A stretch of 64,000 nucleotides of DNA from Rhodobacter capsulatus (GCF_005144475.1 NZ_SWJZ01000015.1:1-64000), one strand, 5' to 3'; counted from the stretch's first letter, positions 34,930-46,850 are shown. Notes: generated by a model not told the origin, from the letters alone. A program made the numbers and translations.

Positions 34930-35979
34930 TCAGATCTCGACCGCCACCTTGCCCGAAGGCCGCGAACAGCAGGCCAGAATGTAGCCCGCGGCGATATCGT
35001 CTTCGGAGATGCCGCCGTTGTGCAGCATCTGCACCTCGCCCGCGGTCTTTCGCACCTTGCAGGTGCCGCAAAGGCCAAAGTTGCACCCCGACGGGATGTT
35101 CAGCCCCGCCCGTTTCGCCGCCGCGAGCACGGTTTCGCCGGGCGTGCAGGCGGTGCTGACACCCGAGGCGGTGAAACTGATCTCGGCGGCCTCGGTCGCC
35201 TCGGGCACCGTTTCGGGCGCGGTCTCGGGCGGGCCGAAGCTTTCCTGATGATACTTCGCCATGTCGAAGCCCAGCGCCGCGAGGCTGTCCTTCACCCCGC
35301 GCATGAAGGGCTCGGGGCCGCAGCAGAACACCTCGCGGTCCAGATAGTCAGGCGCCATCAGCCCCAGCATGATCTGGTTGAGCCGCCCGCGAAAGCCGTG
35401 CCAGACGCTGAAAGGCTCGACCTCCTCGACGGTGAAGCGCAACTGCAACCCCGGCACCCGCGCGGCGAATTGTTCAAGGCGCGGCCGGAAGATGATGTCG
35501 GAGGGCCGCCGCGCCGCATGGACAAAGACGATGTCGGGCATCTCGCCGCTGTCCCAGGCCCAGGTGGTCATCGACATCATCGGCGTGATGCCGGAACCGG
35601 CCGAGATGAACAGGTATTTCCGCGCCGGATGCTGGCGCAGGCTGAAATCGCCCGCAGGCCCATGCGCCCGCAGCCGCATGCCCGGCTTCAACTGCTCGAT
35701 CAGCCAGCGCGAGCCGACCGATCCGGGCTGCGCCTTCACCGTGACCGACAGCGACAGGGGCCGCGAGGGCGAGGACGAGATCGTATAGGTCCGGCTGACC
35801 GGCTGGCCCGGCACCGGCAGATCCAGCGTCAGGAATTGCCCGGGCAGGTAGTCGAACCACGCGCCCGAAGGCGCGCGGAAGGTGATCGTGGCGGTATCGG
35901 CGGTTTCGGGCACCACCATCGCGCATTCGAGCGGCTCGGCGTCACTCCACGGCGCGCTGGCCCAGTTGATCCGGCTCAT
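34930..35979 (-). CDS. gbcB: Reductase of a betaine-type Rieske monooxygenase
   Basis: 349 residues: FAD domain with RTYTISSSPSRPL (63-75), NAD(P) domain with SAGSGITPM (126-134) and VFCCGPEPFM, and a C-terminal plant-type 2Fe-2S domain with Cys299, Cys304, Cys307 and Cys337/338. This order (FNR-like then 2Fe-2S) is that of GbcB, which feeds electrons from NAD(P)H to GbcA. Located 4 bp after gbcA. Glycine betaine is the probable substrate, but related Rieske demethylases of other quaternary amines cannot be excluded. Confidence 0.85.
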   Translation of the reverse strand: MSRINWASAPWSDAEPLECAMVVPETADTATITFRAPSGAWFDYLPGQFLTLDLPVPGQPVSRTYTISSSPSRPLSLSVTVKAQPGSVGSRWLIEQLKPGMRLRAHGPAGDFSLRQHPARKYLFISAGSGITPMMSMTTWAWDSGEMPDIVFVHAARRPSDIIFRPRLEQFAARVPGLQLRFTVEEVEPFSVWHGFRGRLNQIMLGLMAPDYLDREVFCCGPEPFMRGVKDSLAALGFDMAKYHQESFGPPETAPETVPEATEAAEISFTASGVSTACTPGETVLAAAKRAGLNIPSGCNFGLCGTCKVRKTAGEVQMLHNGGISEDDIAAGYILACCSRPSGKVAVEI

Positions 35980-35983
35980 CGCA

Positions 35984-37219
35984 TCACTCCGCCGCCAGCG
36001 GCGGGTCGAGCCGCGCCTGAAGCGTGCCGCAATACCAGTCGACGAACTGGATCACGCCCTCTTCCTGCAGCGTCGAATAGGGGCCGGGCTCATAGGCGGG
36101 CGAGAGAATCCCGGCCTGATTTTCCTCGACCACCTGCCGGTCCTCGTCATTCGTCGCCGTCCAGACCTCGGTCAACTCGGTCAGGTCGTAATCGACCCCC
36201 TCGACCGCATCGCCGGGCACAAGCCAGGTCGTCGTCACCTCGGTCTCGGTGGCCGAGATCGGCAGCACCCGGAAGACGATCGCATGATCGGCCAGGAAAT
36301 GGTTCCAGGTGTTCGGATAGTGGAAGAAGAGCAGGCTTCCGGCATCGTTGAAGGGCATCTCGCCCAGCCGCTTGCCCTTGACCGCAGCCTTGGTGCTCAT
36401 CGTGTAGCTTTCGGCGCCGTTGAGCAGCGGAATGCGGGCCAGCCGCCATTGCATCTGCGGATGATGCACGAAGCGCGAGGGCAGACCCGCCGCCTCACAC
36501 CGCGCCCAATGCGCCAGAATATCGGGGCTGGCGGCCTCGGGGCCCTCCATCGCGGTCATGCGCGGATTGTCGGAATAGGTCCGGCAGAGCGAGGGATGCG
36601 AGCCGCCGCAGTGATAGCATTCGCGGTTGTTCTCGATCACCAGCTTCCAGTTGCCCTTCTCGATGATGGTCGAGGTATGGGCGACGCGAGCCTGTTTCAG
36701 CCCGGCAGGCAGCAGATAGCGGCCCAGAGTGCCCGCCAGATCGGCGATGGCGGGCGGCACCTCGGCCAGACAGATGAAGACCATCCCGCCGATATCGACG
36801 CAATGCACCTTCTTCAACCCATGCGCGGCGGGGTTGAAATCTTCCTGCATGTCCTTGGCCCAGAGCAGTTTTCCGTCAAGGTCATAGGTCCATTGATGAT
36901 AGGGGCAGACAAGCTTCGGGCTGTTGCCCATGGTCTTGGCGCAAAGCCGCTGGCCGCGATGGCGGCAGACGTTGTGAAAGGCGCGGATCATCCCATCGCC
37001 CCCGCGCACGAGGATCACCGGATAGGCCCCCACCTGCAGCGTGGCGTAATCGCCCGGCTTGACCAATTGGCAGGCGGGAATGGCGAAGAGCCACTCGCGG
37101 TAGAAGACCTGCGTCAGATCGGTCTGAAAGATCCCCGGATCGCAGTAAAAGGGCTGCGGCAGGGAATGGTCCTTGCGCCGTGCGGCGAGCTGCGCACGGA
37201 TGTCGGATGCGTTCGGCAT
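35984..37219 (-). CDS. gbcA: Rieske oxygenase, glycine betaine monooxygenase-like
   Basis: 411-residue oxygenase expected to demethylate glycine betaine to dimethylglycine plus formaldehyde. Rieske cluster ligands Cys85/His87 (CRHRG) and Cys105/His108 (CPYHQW); mononuclear iron region ENNRECYHCGGSHPSLC with His203 and His208. ATG 37219 with GAGGTGCAAG upstream. Unusually, it stands behind cobalamin riboswitch 4. With soxBDAG elsewhere in the window it provides both ends of the betaine-to-glycine route; a dimethylglycine demethylase is not seen here. Confidence 0.87.
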   Translation of the reverse strand: MPNASDIRAQLAARRKDHSLPQPFYCDPGIFQTDLTQVFYREWLFAIPACQLVKPGDYATLQVGAYPVILVRGGDGMIRAFHNVCRHRGQRLCAKTMGNSPKLVCPYHQWTYDLDGKLLWAKDMQEDFNPAAHGLKKVHCVDIGGMVFICLAEVPPAIADLAGTLGRYLLPAGLKQARVAHTSTIIEKGNWKLVIENNRECYHCGGSHPSLCRTYSDNPRMTAMEGPEAASPDILAHWARCEAAGLPSRFVHHPQMQWRLARIPLLNGAESYTMSTKAAVKGKRLGEMPFNDAGSLLFFHYPNTWNHFLADHAIVFRVLPISATETEVTTTWLVPGDAVEGVDYDLTELTEVWTATNDEDRQVVEENQAGILSPAYEPGPYSTLQEEGVIQFVDWYCGTLQARLDPPLAAE

Positions 37220-37248
37220 CTTGCACCTCACTTGCCCCTGCCTCCCCG

Positions 37249-37277
37249 CAAGGGCTGGTTGGATGGATGAGCCCTTG
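37249..37277 (-). promoter_or_regulatory. Hairpin between riboswitch 4 and gbcA
   Basis: caagggct (37249-37256) and agcccttg (37270-37277) form a perfect 8-bp stem in the gbcA leader, 30 nt before the start codon. No U-run follows, so it is more likely part of the expression platform (hiding or exposing the gbcA ribosome binding region) than a terminator. Confidence 0.5.
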
Positions 37278-37288
37278 GGCCCGGCGGT

Positions 37289-37459
37289 CTCGGGGCTGGT
37301 TTCCGGGCTTGCAAAGCGTGCTGTCGCACCCGGGCGCGGCCCCTTCCCGGACCCGGGGTCCAGTGGCCTTGCCGTCCCTCATTGCTTACCGTTGCGGGGG
37401 CAGCGCCGGTCTTGCACCGGCTTCCCAATTCTCCCGGCCTTGCGGACGGGCACCCTGAG
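37289..37459 (-). promoter_or_regulatory. Cobalamin riboswitch 4 (upstream of gbcAB)
   Basis: Minus-strand element closed by ctcgggg/ccctgag with one G-U. Blocks on the minus strand: gggaagccggtgcaagaccg, ctgcccccgcaacggtaagc, gccactggacc, gggaagggg and a slightly deviant B12 box agcccggaaaccagcc. The next gene on that strand is gbcA, 70 nt on. Its 5' end lies 72 bp after the metH stop, so transcription could come from a promoter in that gap or from metH read-through. Confidence 0.92.
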
Positions 37460-37531
37460 GCCTTCAGCCTGACAGATTGTCGCAGAGGGCGCGCGCCAAA
37501 AACGACGCGCTGTCCACGCTTTCAGACAGGA

Positions 37532-40258
37532 TCACGCGGCCACCGAAGCGGCGGCGGGTGCGGCCGACCCCAGCACCGGGGCCAGCCAGCGCTGCACCTC
37601 GGACAAAGCCATACCCTTGCGCGCGGCGTAATCGGCGGCCTGATCCTGCTCAATGCGCGCCAGACCGAAATAATAGGCCTCCGGATGGCCGATATAGAGC
37701 CCCGAGACGGAAGAGCCGGGCCACATCGCCATGCTGTCGGTCAGCGTCACGCCGGTCGCGGCCTCGGCCCCAAGCAGCCGGAACAGCGTCAGCTTTTCGG
37801 TGTGGTCGGGCTGGGCCGGATAGCCGGGCGCGGGGCGGATGCCGCGATAGGGCTCGCCCATCAGCTGATCGGGGGCGAAGCTTTCCTCGGGCGCATAGCC
37901 CCAATAGTCGCGGCGCACCCGCTGATGCAGGGCTTCGGCCAGCGCCTCGGCGAACCGGTCGGCCAGCGCCTTGACCATGATCGCGGAATAATGGTCATTG
38001 GCGGCGTCGAACCGCGCGGCGATCTCGGCTTCCTCGGGGCCGGCGGTGACCACGAAACCGCCCAGATAATCGCGCACCGTGCCCGCAGGCGCGACGAAAT
38101 CGGCCAAAGCCACATTCGGGCGGCCCTCGCGCTTGCCGGTCTGCTGGCGCAGGGTGAAGAAGGTGGCCAGATCCTCGGTGCGGTCCTCGCCGGTGTAAAG
38201 CCGGATATCGTCGCCCTGCGCATTCGCGGGCCAGAACCCCACCACGGCGCGCGGCGTGAACCAGCGTTCGGCAATGATCTGCGCCAGCATCGCCTGCGCA
38301 TCGGCGAACAGCGACCGGGCGGCTTCGCCCTTTTGCGCGTCCTCCAGAATGCGCGGATAGACCCCCTTCAATTCCCAGGCGTGAAAGAACGGCGTCCAGT
38401 CGATGAACCGCGCCACCTCGGCCAGATCCCAGTCGTCAATCACGCGCGGGCCGAAAAACTGCGGCGCGGGAACGACATAGCCCGACCAGTCAAGCCGCAG
38501 CGCATTGGCCCGGGCCACGGCCAGCGGCAGCCGCACCTTGGCGGCATCGTCGCGGGCATGACGGGCGGCGATGTCGAGATAGTCCGCGCGGATCTGCGCC
38601 CGGGTGGCGTCCTTTTGCGTCGGGCTGAGCAGCGCCCCCACCACCCCCACCGCCCGGCTGGCATCGAGCACATAGACCGCCTGCCCGCGGCTGTAGGCGG
38701 GGGCGATCTTCACCGCCGTATGCACTTTCGACGTGGTCGCCCCGCCGATCAAAAGCGGAATGTCAAACCCCTCCCGCTCCATTTCCGCGGCCAGATGCAC
38801 CATCTCGTCAAGGCTTGGCGTGATCAGCCCGGAAAGCCCGATCGCATCGACCTTTTCGGCCCGCGCGACCTCAAGGATCTTTTGAGGCGGCACCATCACG
38901 CCCAGATCGACGATCTCGTAATTGTTGCACGCCAGAACGACGCCGACGATGTTCTTGCCGATGTCATGCACATCGCCCTTGACCGTCGCCATCAGGATCT
39001 TGCCTGCGGTCTCGCGCCCTTCGCCGCCGCGCGCGGCCTTCTCGGCATCCATGTAGGGCAGCAGCACGGCGACCGCCTGTTTCATCACCCGCGCCGATTT
39101 CACCACCTGCGGCAGGAACATCTTGCCCGCGCCGAACAGGTCACCCACCACATTCATCCCCGCCATCAAGGGGCCTTCGATCACATGCAGCGGGCGTTCG
39201 GCCAGCTGCCTTGCGGCCTCGGTATCGGCCTCGATGAACTCGGTGATGCCGTTCACCAGCGCATGTTCCAGCCGCTTGTCCACCGGCCAATCGCGCCAGG
39301 CCAGATCGCGGGTCTTTTCCTCCCGCGCGCCGCCGCGAAACTTTTCCGCCACCTCCAGCATCCGCTCGGTCGCGGTGCCGCCCGCTTTCGGCGCGCGGTT
39401 GAGCACCACATCCTCGCAGGCCTCGCGCAGCTCGGGGTCGATCTGGTCGTAAACCACCAGCTGCCCGGCATTGACGATGCCCATATCCATCCCCGCGCGG
39501 ATGGCGTGGAACAGAAACACCGCATGCATCGCCGCGCGCACCGGTTCGTTGCCGCGAAAACTGAACGACAGGTTCGACACCCCGCCCGAGACATGGGCAT
39601 GGGGCAGATTGGCCCGGATCCAGCGCGTGGCCTCGATGAAATCGACGCCGTAATTGTCGTGTTCCTCGATCCCCGTCGCCACGGCGAAGACGTTCGGGTC
39701 AAAGATGATGTCCTCGGGCGGAAAGCCGATCTCCTCGACCAGAATGCGATAGGCCCGGGCGCAGATGCTGGTCTTGCGGGCGAAACTGTCGGCCTGCCCC
39801 TGTTCGTCAAAGGCCATCACCACCACCGCCGCGCCATAGGCAAGGCAGAGCGCCGCGTGATGGCGGAAGATCTCCTCGCCCTCCTTGAGGCTGATCGAAT
39901 TGACGACGGGCTTGCCCTGCACGCATTTCAGCCCGGCCTCGATCACCTCCCATTTCGAGCTGTCGATCATCAGCGGCACCCGGGCGATGTCGGGCTCGGC
40001 GGCGAGCAGGTTGAGAAAGGCGACCATCGCCGCCTGACTGTCGATCAGCCCCTCGTCCATGTTGATGTCAAGGATCTGCGCGCCGTTTTCCACCTGATCG
40101 CGCGCCACATCGAGCGCGGCAGCATAGTCCCGCGCCACGATCATCTTGCGGAAGCGGGCCGAGCCGGTGACGTTGGTCCGCTCGCCGATGTTCACAAACG
40201 GAATATCGGGCGTAAGCGTGAAGGGCTCCAGCCCCGACAGGCGCAGATAACGGCTCAT
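37532..40258 (-). CDS. metH: Methionine synthase, folate/B12/SAM-activation part
   Basis: 908-residue C-terminal piece of B12-dependent methionine synthase. Order: pterin (CH3-THF) domain from the N-terminus ([19 protein letters not shown]), B12 cap and Rossmann domain with GDVHDIGKN (428-436, cobalt-ligating His431), and activation domain with [12 protein letters not shown] (about 807). The homocysteine domain is on the preceding gene; start ATG 40258 overlaps its stop as ATGA. Two-gene MetH is known in several alphaproteobacteria. Uses 5-methyl-THF, into which one-carbon units from sarcosine and betaine degradation can flow. Confidence 0.95.
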   Translation of the reverse strand: MSRYLRLSGLEPFTLTPDIPFVNIGERTNVTGSARFRKMIVARDYAAALDVARDQVENGAQILDINMDEGLIDSQAAMVAFLNLLAAEPDIARVPLMIDSSKWEVIEAGLKCVQGKPVVNSISLKEGEEIFRHHAALCLAYGAAVVVMAFDEQGQADSFARKTSICARAYRILVEEIGFPPEDIIFDPNVFAVATGIEEHDNYGVDFIEATRWIRANLPHAHVSGGVSNLSFSFRGNEPVRAAMHAVFLFHAIRAGMDMGIVNAGQLVVYDQIDPELREACEDVVLNRAPKAGGTATERMLEVAEKFRGGAREEKTRDLAWRDWPVDKRLEHALVNGITEFIEADTEAARQLAERPLHVIEGPLMAGMNVVGDLFGAGKMFLPQVVKSARVMKQAVAVLLPYMDAEKAARGGEGRETAGKILMATVKGDVHDIGKNIVGVVLACNNYEIVDLGVMVPPQKILEVARAEKVDAIGLSGLITPSLDEMVHLAAEMEREGFDIPLLIGGATTSKVHTAVKIAPAYSRGQAVYVLDASRAVGVVGALLSPTQKDATRAQIRADYLDIAARHARDDAAKVRLPLAVARANALRLDWSGYVVPAPQFFGPRVIDDWDLAEVARFIDWTPFFHAWELKGVYPRILEDAQKGEAARSLFADAQAMLAQIIAERWFTPRAVVGFWPANAQGDDIRLYTGEDRTEDLATFFTLRQQTGKREGRPNVALADFVAPAGTVRDYLGGFVVTAGPEEAEIAARFDAANDHYSAIMVKALADRFAEALAEALHQRVRRDYWGYAPEESFAPDQLMGEPYRGIRPAPGYPAQPDHTEKLTLFRLLGAEAATGVTLTDSMAMWPGSSVSGLYIGHPEAYYFGLARIEQDQAADYAARKGMALSEVQRWLAPVLGSAAPAAASVAA

Positions 40259-41292
40259 GGCAGGGCCCTCGGCGGGAAAGATTGCACGGCGTTTGCGATG
40301 GCGCGGATGTGATCGGGCGTGGTGCCGCAGCAGCCACCCACCACATTCACCAGCCCCTCGCGGGCGAAGTCGGCCACCTGCGCGGCGGTCTGGTCGGGGG
40401 TTTCGTCATATTGGCCAAAGGCATTCGGCAGCCCGGCATTGGGATAGGCGCAGATCGCGCAGCTGGCCACGCCCGCGAGTTCCGCCAGATGCGGGCGCAT
40501 GGCGCTTGCCCCCAAAGCGCAGTTCAGCCCGACGGTGAAGGGCCGGGCATGGGCCACGGAATGCCAGAATGCGGTCGGCGTCTGCCCCGACAGCGTGCGC
40601 CCCGAAGCATCGGTGATCGTGCCGGAAATCATCACCGGCAACCGCTCGCCGCGCTCGGCAAAGGCTTCGAAACAGGCAAAGATCGCCGCCTTGGCGTTGA
40701 GCGTGTCAAAGATCGTCTCGATCAGCAGGATATCGGCGCCGCCCGCGATCAACCCGCGCAGCTGCTGGCCGTAAGCCGTGCGCAGATCGTCGAAGGTGAC
40801 GGCGCGGTAGCCCGGGTCGTTCACATCGGGCGAGAGCGAGGCGGTGCGGTTCGTCGGCCCCACGGCGCCCGCGACGAAGCGGCGCCGCCCATCGGTGGCC
40901 TCGGCGCGGTCCATCGCCGCCCGCGCCACCCGCGCCCCCGCCGCGTTCAGATCGAACACCGCGCCTTCCAGCCCGTAATCGGCCTGCGCGATGGTGGTGG
41001 CGGAAAAGGTGTTGGTCTCGACGATATCCGCCCCCGCCATCGCATAGCGGAAATGGATCTCCTCGATGGCCTCGGGTTGGGTCAGCACCAGCAGATCGTT
41101 GTTGCCCTTTTGCGGATGATCCGTCGCGTGACGACAGGCGCAGCCCGAGCCATGGCCCAGAAAGTCGTCTTCGCTCAGGCCAAGCTGCTGGATCTGGGTG
41201 CCCATGGCCCCGTCAAGGATCAGGATCCTTTCGCGAGAAAGGGCGTCAAGCTCGGCATAGGCCGGCGATCGGGGCAAGTTTTGGGTCACCAT
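40255..41292 (-). CDS. metH: Methionine synthase, homocysteine-binding subunit
   Basis: 345-residue homocysteine S-methyltransferase domain of a split Met[12 protein letters not shown] at about 25-35, zinc-ligand cysteines in GLNCALG and in [11 protein letters not shown] near the C-terminus. ATG at 41292 follows GGAGACTGTG; an in-frame upstream extension has no homology. Overlaps the second metH gene by four bases, so both products should be made in equal amounts. A MetR-type palindrome lies 75 bp upstream. Confidence 0.95.
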   Translation of the reverse strand: MVTQNLPRSPAYAELDALSRERILILDGAMGTQIQQLGLSEDDFLGHGSGCACRHATDHPQKGNNDLLVLTQPEAIEEIHFRYAMAGADIVETNTFSATTIAQADYGLEGAVFDLNAAGARVARAAMDRAEATDGRRRFVAGAVGPTNRTASLSPDVNDPGYRAVTFDDLRTAYGQQLRGLIAGGADILLIETIFDTLNAKAAIFACFEAFAERGERLPVMISGTITDASGRTLSGQTPTAFWHSVAHARPFTVGLNCALGASAMRPHLAELAGVASCAICAYPNAGLPNAFGQYDETPDQTAAQVADFAREGLVNVVGGCCGTTPDHIRAIANAVQSFPPRALP

Positions 41293-41366
41293 CACAGTCT
41301 CCGCAGGACGCCGAGCAGATAGACCACAAGTCATCTCGCATCAAATTCATATTCGTCAGCACGATT

Positions 41367-41381
41367 ATGAAATAATTTCAT
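41367..41381. promoter_or_regulatory. MetR-like operator upstream of metH
   Basis: Near-perfect palindrome atgaaataatttcat in the otherwise AT-rich metH upstream region. It fits the TGAA-N5-TTCA consensus of MetR, the LysR-type activator of methionine synthase genes. No metR gene is in the window. Confidence 0.6.
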
Positions 41382-41435
41382 GTCCGCAACTTGCGGAGGT
41401 TCCGGAGCGCAGGCCATGCCGGTCGCAGCAGGGGT

Positions 41436-41790
41436 TCAACGCGACGCGGCCATGGCTGCGGGGCCCGGCGCGGCGTCGACGTTTGGCCCTGCTTCGGCGG
41501 GCGGAATATTCCCGATCGGCTTGGGCAGGCGGCGATTGTTGAACCCGTCGAGTCATTCGAGCGTTGCAAAGGCGACGGCCTCGAAGCCGCGCCACGGGCC
41601 GCGACGATAGAGGACCTCGGCCTTGAAGATGTGGGGGGCATGGCCCCGGTGGGCCGCACAAGCCGCGAAAGGGGGGATCGTCCTGGCCACCGAAGGGTCG
41701 ATGCCGACCTTGGCCAGCCGCCCGATGTCTTTGATCGACAGCGATTGCGCTCCGCGGTCGGAATGATGGACCAGCCCCGGCGCGGGGGGC
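41436..41790 (-). pseudogene. IS3-family transposase remnant (3' part of orfB)
   Basis: Minus-strand translation shows blocks of IS3 OrfB: LVHHSDRGAQSLSIKDIGRL, then FKAEVLYRRGPWRGFEAVAF, LDGFNNRRLPKPIGNIPPAE and AMAASR before a stop. The segment that should carry the catalytic Glu (around DNALAETING) is scrambled, and a TGA replaces the usual Trp before LDGFNNRR. No inverted ends or orfA are visible. An old, inactive insertion. Confidence 0.82.
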
Positions 41791-41800
41791 GAGCCTTCTC

Positions 41801-41974
41801 AAGGCCTCAAACCTGCCACTGACGGAAATAGCGGCGGCCGCGCGGCGCCTCGTCAAGGAAAGCGGTGAAATGCCGCCCGACGAGATGACACGGGCGATCG
41901 CGCGTCTGTTGGGATTCCAACGTGTCGGAACCGATCTGGCGCAGGCGATCGGGGAGGTGCTGGAGAGCCTGTGA
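41801..41974 (+). pseudogene. 3' remnant of a DUF3320-type gene
   Basis: The frame ending at 41974 reads LTEIAAAARRLVKESGEMPP, then DEMTRAIARLLGFQRVGTDL and AQAIGEVLESL before the stop. This pattern (acidic start, RAIARLLGF.R.G..L..AI...L) resembles the DUF3320 domain at the C-terminus of large helicase-like proteins. No start or upstream part exists; the IS3 remnant abuts it on the left. It is a truncated gene relic. Confidence 0.6.
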
Positions 41975-42147
41975 CGGCCGCAAAATCAGGTTCGGTCGGA
42001 CACAAGGAATCTGCCCGATGGGCTTCCTGCAGGCCCCCGCCTGAAAAGGGGGCCGGGTGCGCGATGCGGAAATCAAGATATGGAAAGGGCACCCATCGGG
42101 CGCCCAATATGTAGACCTCGGTGAGAACTCTAGTCTTTTCTACACCC

Positions 42148-42459
42148 TCAATGCGTCCAGTTTGCCCGGCGGTTCGTCGCGAAATTCTCGCCGTAGCCCA
42201 TCGGCCGGATGTTGACCGAGCGCTTGTGACCCTCGGTCACCGTGTAGTCCAGACCCCGCGCCTTGGCGAAAGCCTCCGCCGCCGCGCGGCTGTCGAACTT
42301 CAGACGCACCTGCGCCTGGGTGTCGTCCGTGCCCGTCCAGCCCATCAGCGGGTCCAGATTGCGGGCATCGGCCTGCAGAAAATCAAGATACCAGAGCTTC
42401 GTTTTCGCCTGACCGGATTGCATGGCATTGCGGGCCGGTTGGTAGATGCGTGCGCGCAT
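42148..42459 (-). CDS. NDUFS4-like accessory subunit of complex I
   Basis: 103-residue protein of the ETC complex I subunit family (NDUFS4 homologue). Typical blocks: [53 protein letters not shown] and the C-terminal [12 protein letters not shown]. In alphaproteobacteria this subunit is encoded apart from the nuo operon and stabilises the peripheral arm, on the cytoplasmic side. Monocistronic, divergent from uvrB. Confidence 0.93.
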   Translation of the reverse strand: MRARIYQPARNAMQSGQAKTKLWYLDFLQADARNLDPLMGWTGTDDTQAQVRLKFDSRAAAEAFAKARGLDYTVTEGHKRSVNIRPMGYGENFATNRRANWTH

Positions 42460-42826
42460 GGGATCCCCCTTTGTCTTGCCCCAGTCCTAGGCCGATCCGA
42501 CAAAAAATTCAAGCTCTGCATACAATGGTGTGCAGAAGGCGACGCGACGTTGACCGATCCGGCAGGGGTTTGGGATCTGCGGGAAGGGGTGCTACCGGCC
42601 GGGCTTGGGGAGCGAGGGGTGGGGGTGGTGCCCCGGCCGGTAGCCAATCGCTGCTTGCCTGAACAATATGCGAACACGCGCGATCAAAAGCAAGCGCAAA
42701 ATATCCATAAGGTCATGTTTTGCATCGAAAAAATACGTCCACGCCTTAACCTTCGCTTAACATCTGCAGCAATCCCTTGAAAGAGAACGAAAAGGGACCG
42801 ACATTGGGGCGGATCAAGGAGGCCCC
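42460..42826. other. Divergent control region of the complex I subunit and uvrB
   Basis: 367 bp without a gene. Contains an inverted repeat tctgca/tgcaga (42515-42536) near the complex I gene, an AT-rich tract 42660-42780 (uvrB promoter) and the LexA box. Nothing else is recognised. Confidence 0.6.
42661..42675. promoter_or_regulatory. LexA (SOS) box of uvrB
   Basis: gaac-aatatgc-gaac, that is GAAC-N7-GAAC, the reverse complement of the alphaproteobacterial LexA site GTTC-N7-GTTC, 152 bp before the uvrB start. Predicts SOS induction of uvrB. Confidence 0.85.
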
Positions 42827-45010
<2,184 letters not shown>

Positions 45011-45019
45011 CCCCCTGCC

Positions 45020-46324
45020 CTAGCGGCCGACGCTGACATAGCCCTCGAAGCCCGCCTTTTTCGCATCCCTGGCGGAATAGATGTTGCGCAGATCGGCCAT
45101 GCGGGGCGTGGTCATCTTCTTTGCCAGTTTCTTCAGATCGAGGGCGCGGAATTCGTTCCACTCGGTCAGCAGCACCAGGCAATCGGCCTTCTGCGCCGCC
45201 TTGTAGGCATCGTCCATCCAATGCACGCCGGGCAGCATCTGCTGCGCCTCGCGCATGCCCTGCGGATCGACGGCGCGCACCTTCGCCCCCGCCCCGATCA
45301 GCGCGGGCACGATCGTCAAGGACGGCGCGTCGCGCATGTCATCGGTGTTGGGCTTGAAGGTAACCCCCAGAACGGTAATGGTTTTGCCATTCACCGAGCC
45401 GTCGCACAGATCGACGATCTTGTCGATCATCCGCCGCTTCACCTCGTCATTGACCTTGATCACCGTCTCGGTGATCTGCATCGGCACGGCGTGATCCTGC
45501 CCCATCCGCGCCAGCGCCTGCGTATCCTTGGGGAAGCACGAGCCGCCATAGCCCGGCCCGGCATGCAGGAACTTGTTGCCGATCCGGCCATCCAGCCCCA
45601 TGCCGCGCGCCACTTCCTTGACATCGGCGCCGACCTTTTCGCACAGCCGCGCGATCTCGTTGATGAAGGTGATCTTCGTCGCCAGGAAGGCGTTGGCGGC
45701 GTATTTGATCATCTCGGCGGTTTCCAGATCGGTGTAAAGCACCGGGAATTCGCGCAGGAAGAGCGGCCGGTAGACCTCGCCCATCACCTCTTTCGCCCGC
45801 TCCGAGGAAACGCCGACCACCACCCGGTCGGGACGCATGAAATCGTCGATCGCCGCGCCCTCGCGCAGGAATTCCGGGTTCGAGGCGACGTCGAATTCCG
45901 CCTCCGGCCGGGCCTTGCGGATCACCTGTTTCACCGCGCGGTTGGTGCCGACAGGCACCGTCGATTTCGTCACCACCACAGTGTAGCCGGTCAGCGCCGC
46001 GGCGATTTCTTCGGCCGCCGCCATCACATAGCGCAGATCGGCATGGCCGTCGCCGCGCCGCGTCGGCGTGCCCACCGCGATGAAGACCGCCGCCGCGCCA
46101 TCGACCGCCGCCGCCAGATCGCCGGTGAACGACAGCCGCCCCGCCGCCACGTTCTTCGCCATCAGCGCGTCCAGGCCGGGCTCGTAAATCGGCACCTCGC
46201 CCTGCAACAGGCGCTCGATCTTGGCCGGATCCTTGTCGACGCAGACCACGTCATGCCCGAAATCGGAAAAGCAGACCCCGGACACCAAACCGACATAGCC
46301 GGTGCCGATCATCGCAATCTTCAT
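45020..46324 (-). CDS. ugd: UDP-glucose 6-dehydrogenase
   Basis: 434-residue NAD-dependent enzyme: UDP-glucose to UDP-glucuronate for surface polysaccharides. Rossmann motif MIGTGYVGLVSGVC at the N-terminus, STVPVGTNR, NPEFLREGAAI, and the catalytic Cys in GPGYGGSCFPKDTQAL. ATG at 46324 preceded by AAAGGACTTGCG. Upstream lie exported capsule-type proteins, consistent with exopolysaccharide production. Confidence 0.96.
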   Translation of the reverse strand: MKIAMIGTGYVGLVSGVCFSDFGHDVVCVDKDPAKIERLLQGEVPIYEPGLDALMAKNVAAGRLSFTGDLAAAVDGAAAVFIAVGTPTRRGDGHADLRYVMAAAEEIAAALTGYTVVVTKSTVPVGTNRAVKQVIRKARPEAEFDVASNPEFLREGAAIDDFMRPDRVVVGVSSERAKEVMGEVYRPLFLREFPVLYTDLETAEMIKYAANAFLATKITFINEIARLCEKVGADVKEVARGMGLDGRIGNKFLHAGPGYGGSCFPKDTQALARMGQDHAVPMQITETVIKVNDEVKRRMIDKIVDLCDGSVNGKTITVLGVTFKPNTDDMRDAPSLTIVPALIGAGAKVRAVDPQGMREAQQMLPGVHWMDDAYKAAQKADCLVLLTEWNEFRALDLKKLAKKMTTPRMADLRNIYSARDAKKAGFEGYVSVGR

Positions 46325-46638
46325 CGCAAGTCCTTTCGTCGTGACATGGCAAAATTCGATGCCCCAAGGCACGAAGTCAATCCGCCCCTTGTCAAGCCGC
46401 GGCGAAAGTTTGCAACTGGCCGGAAAACGGCGCCTTTTTGCACCCTTTGCAGAGCGCTGCAGGCGCGATGCCGCCGTGCAGCATCCAATCGCCCGCAAGG
46501 GGGTGCGAAAGTGCAACACTTTGGGGGACCCTTATGGAACCGGTCAAGAATTCCCCTTTGCATTTAGCGGCTCATATGCTTTTCTCGCCATGATGCTGCC
46601 GGGCTTGGCGGCTCTCTACAGCAATGACGGAGATTGAC
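46325..46638. other. Divergent promoter region ugd / small exported protein
   Basis: 314 bp without a gene. It holds several ttgca/tgcaa-type motifs (cttttttgcaccctttgcag-like around 46430-46452; gtgcgaaagtgcaac at 46502-46516) of unknown meaning and an AT-richer part 46530-46580 suitable as promoter for the small gene. Confidence 0.45.
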
Positions 46639-46824
46639 ATGAAAAAGATCGCTACCATCGCCCTGGCCCTCGGCCTCTCGGCTTCGACCGCTTTCGCTGG
46701 CGGCTACACCGCTCCGGTCGTCGAATCGACCCCGGTCGTCGCCGGCACCTCGTCGTCGAACGCCGGCATCCTGATCCCGGCTCTGCTGCTCGTCGGCGTG
46801 GCCGTGGCCGCTTCGTCGAACTGA
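46639..46824 (+). CDS. Small secreted/membrane protein, GfcA/YjbE-like
   Basis: 61 residues: signal peptide MKKIATIALALGLSASTAFA, then a Thr/Ser/Val-rich mature part and a hydrophobic stretch NAGILIPALLLVGVAVAASS at the C-terminus. ATG 46639 with GGAG upstream; codon choice is strongly biased (gctctgctgctcgtcggc) and a strong terminator follows, both signs of high expression. GfcA/YjbE proteins of capsule operons have this general build and the neighbours are GfcB/GfcD-like, but assignment is by context. Confidence 0.65.
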   Translation: MKKIATIALALGLSASTAFAGGYTAPVVESTPVVAGTSSSNAGILIPALLLVGVAVAASSN

Positions 46825-46850
46825 GTTCGACGATCAGGCTTGCCTGATAC

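Noticed and set aside
37382-40312. 976-codon open frame on the plus strand opposite metH
   Set aside because: Antisense shadow of metH and of riboswitch 4; no motif.
41391-41822. 143-codon plus ORF in the scar region
   Set aside because: It is the reverse strand of the IS3 transposase remnant, whose homology explains the sequence.
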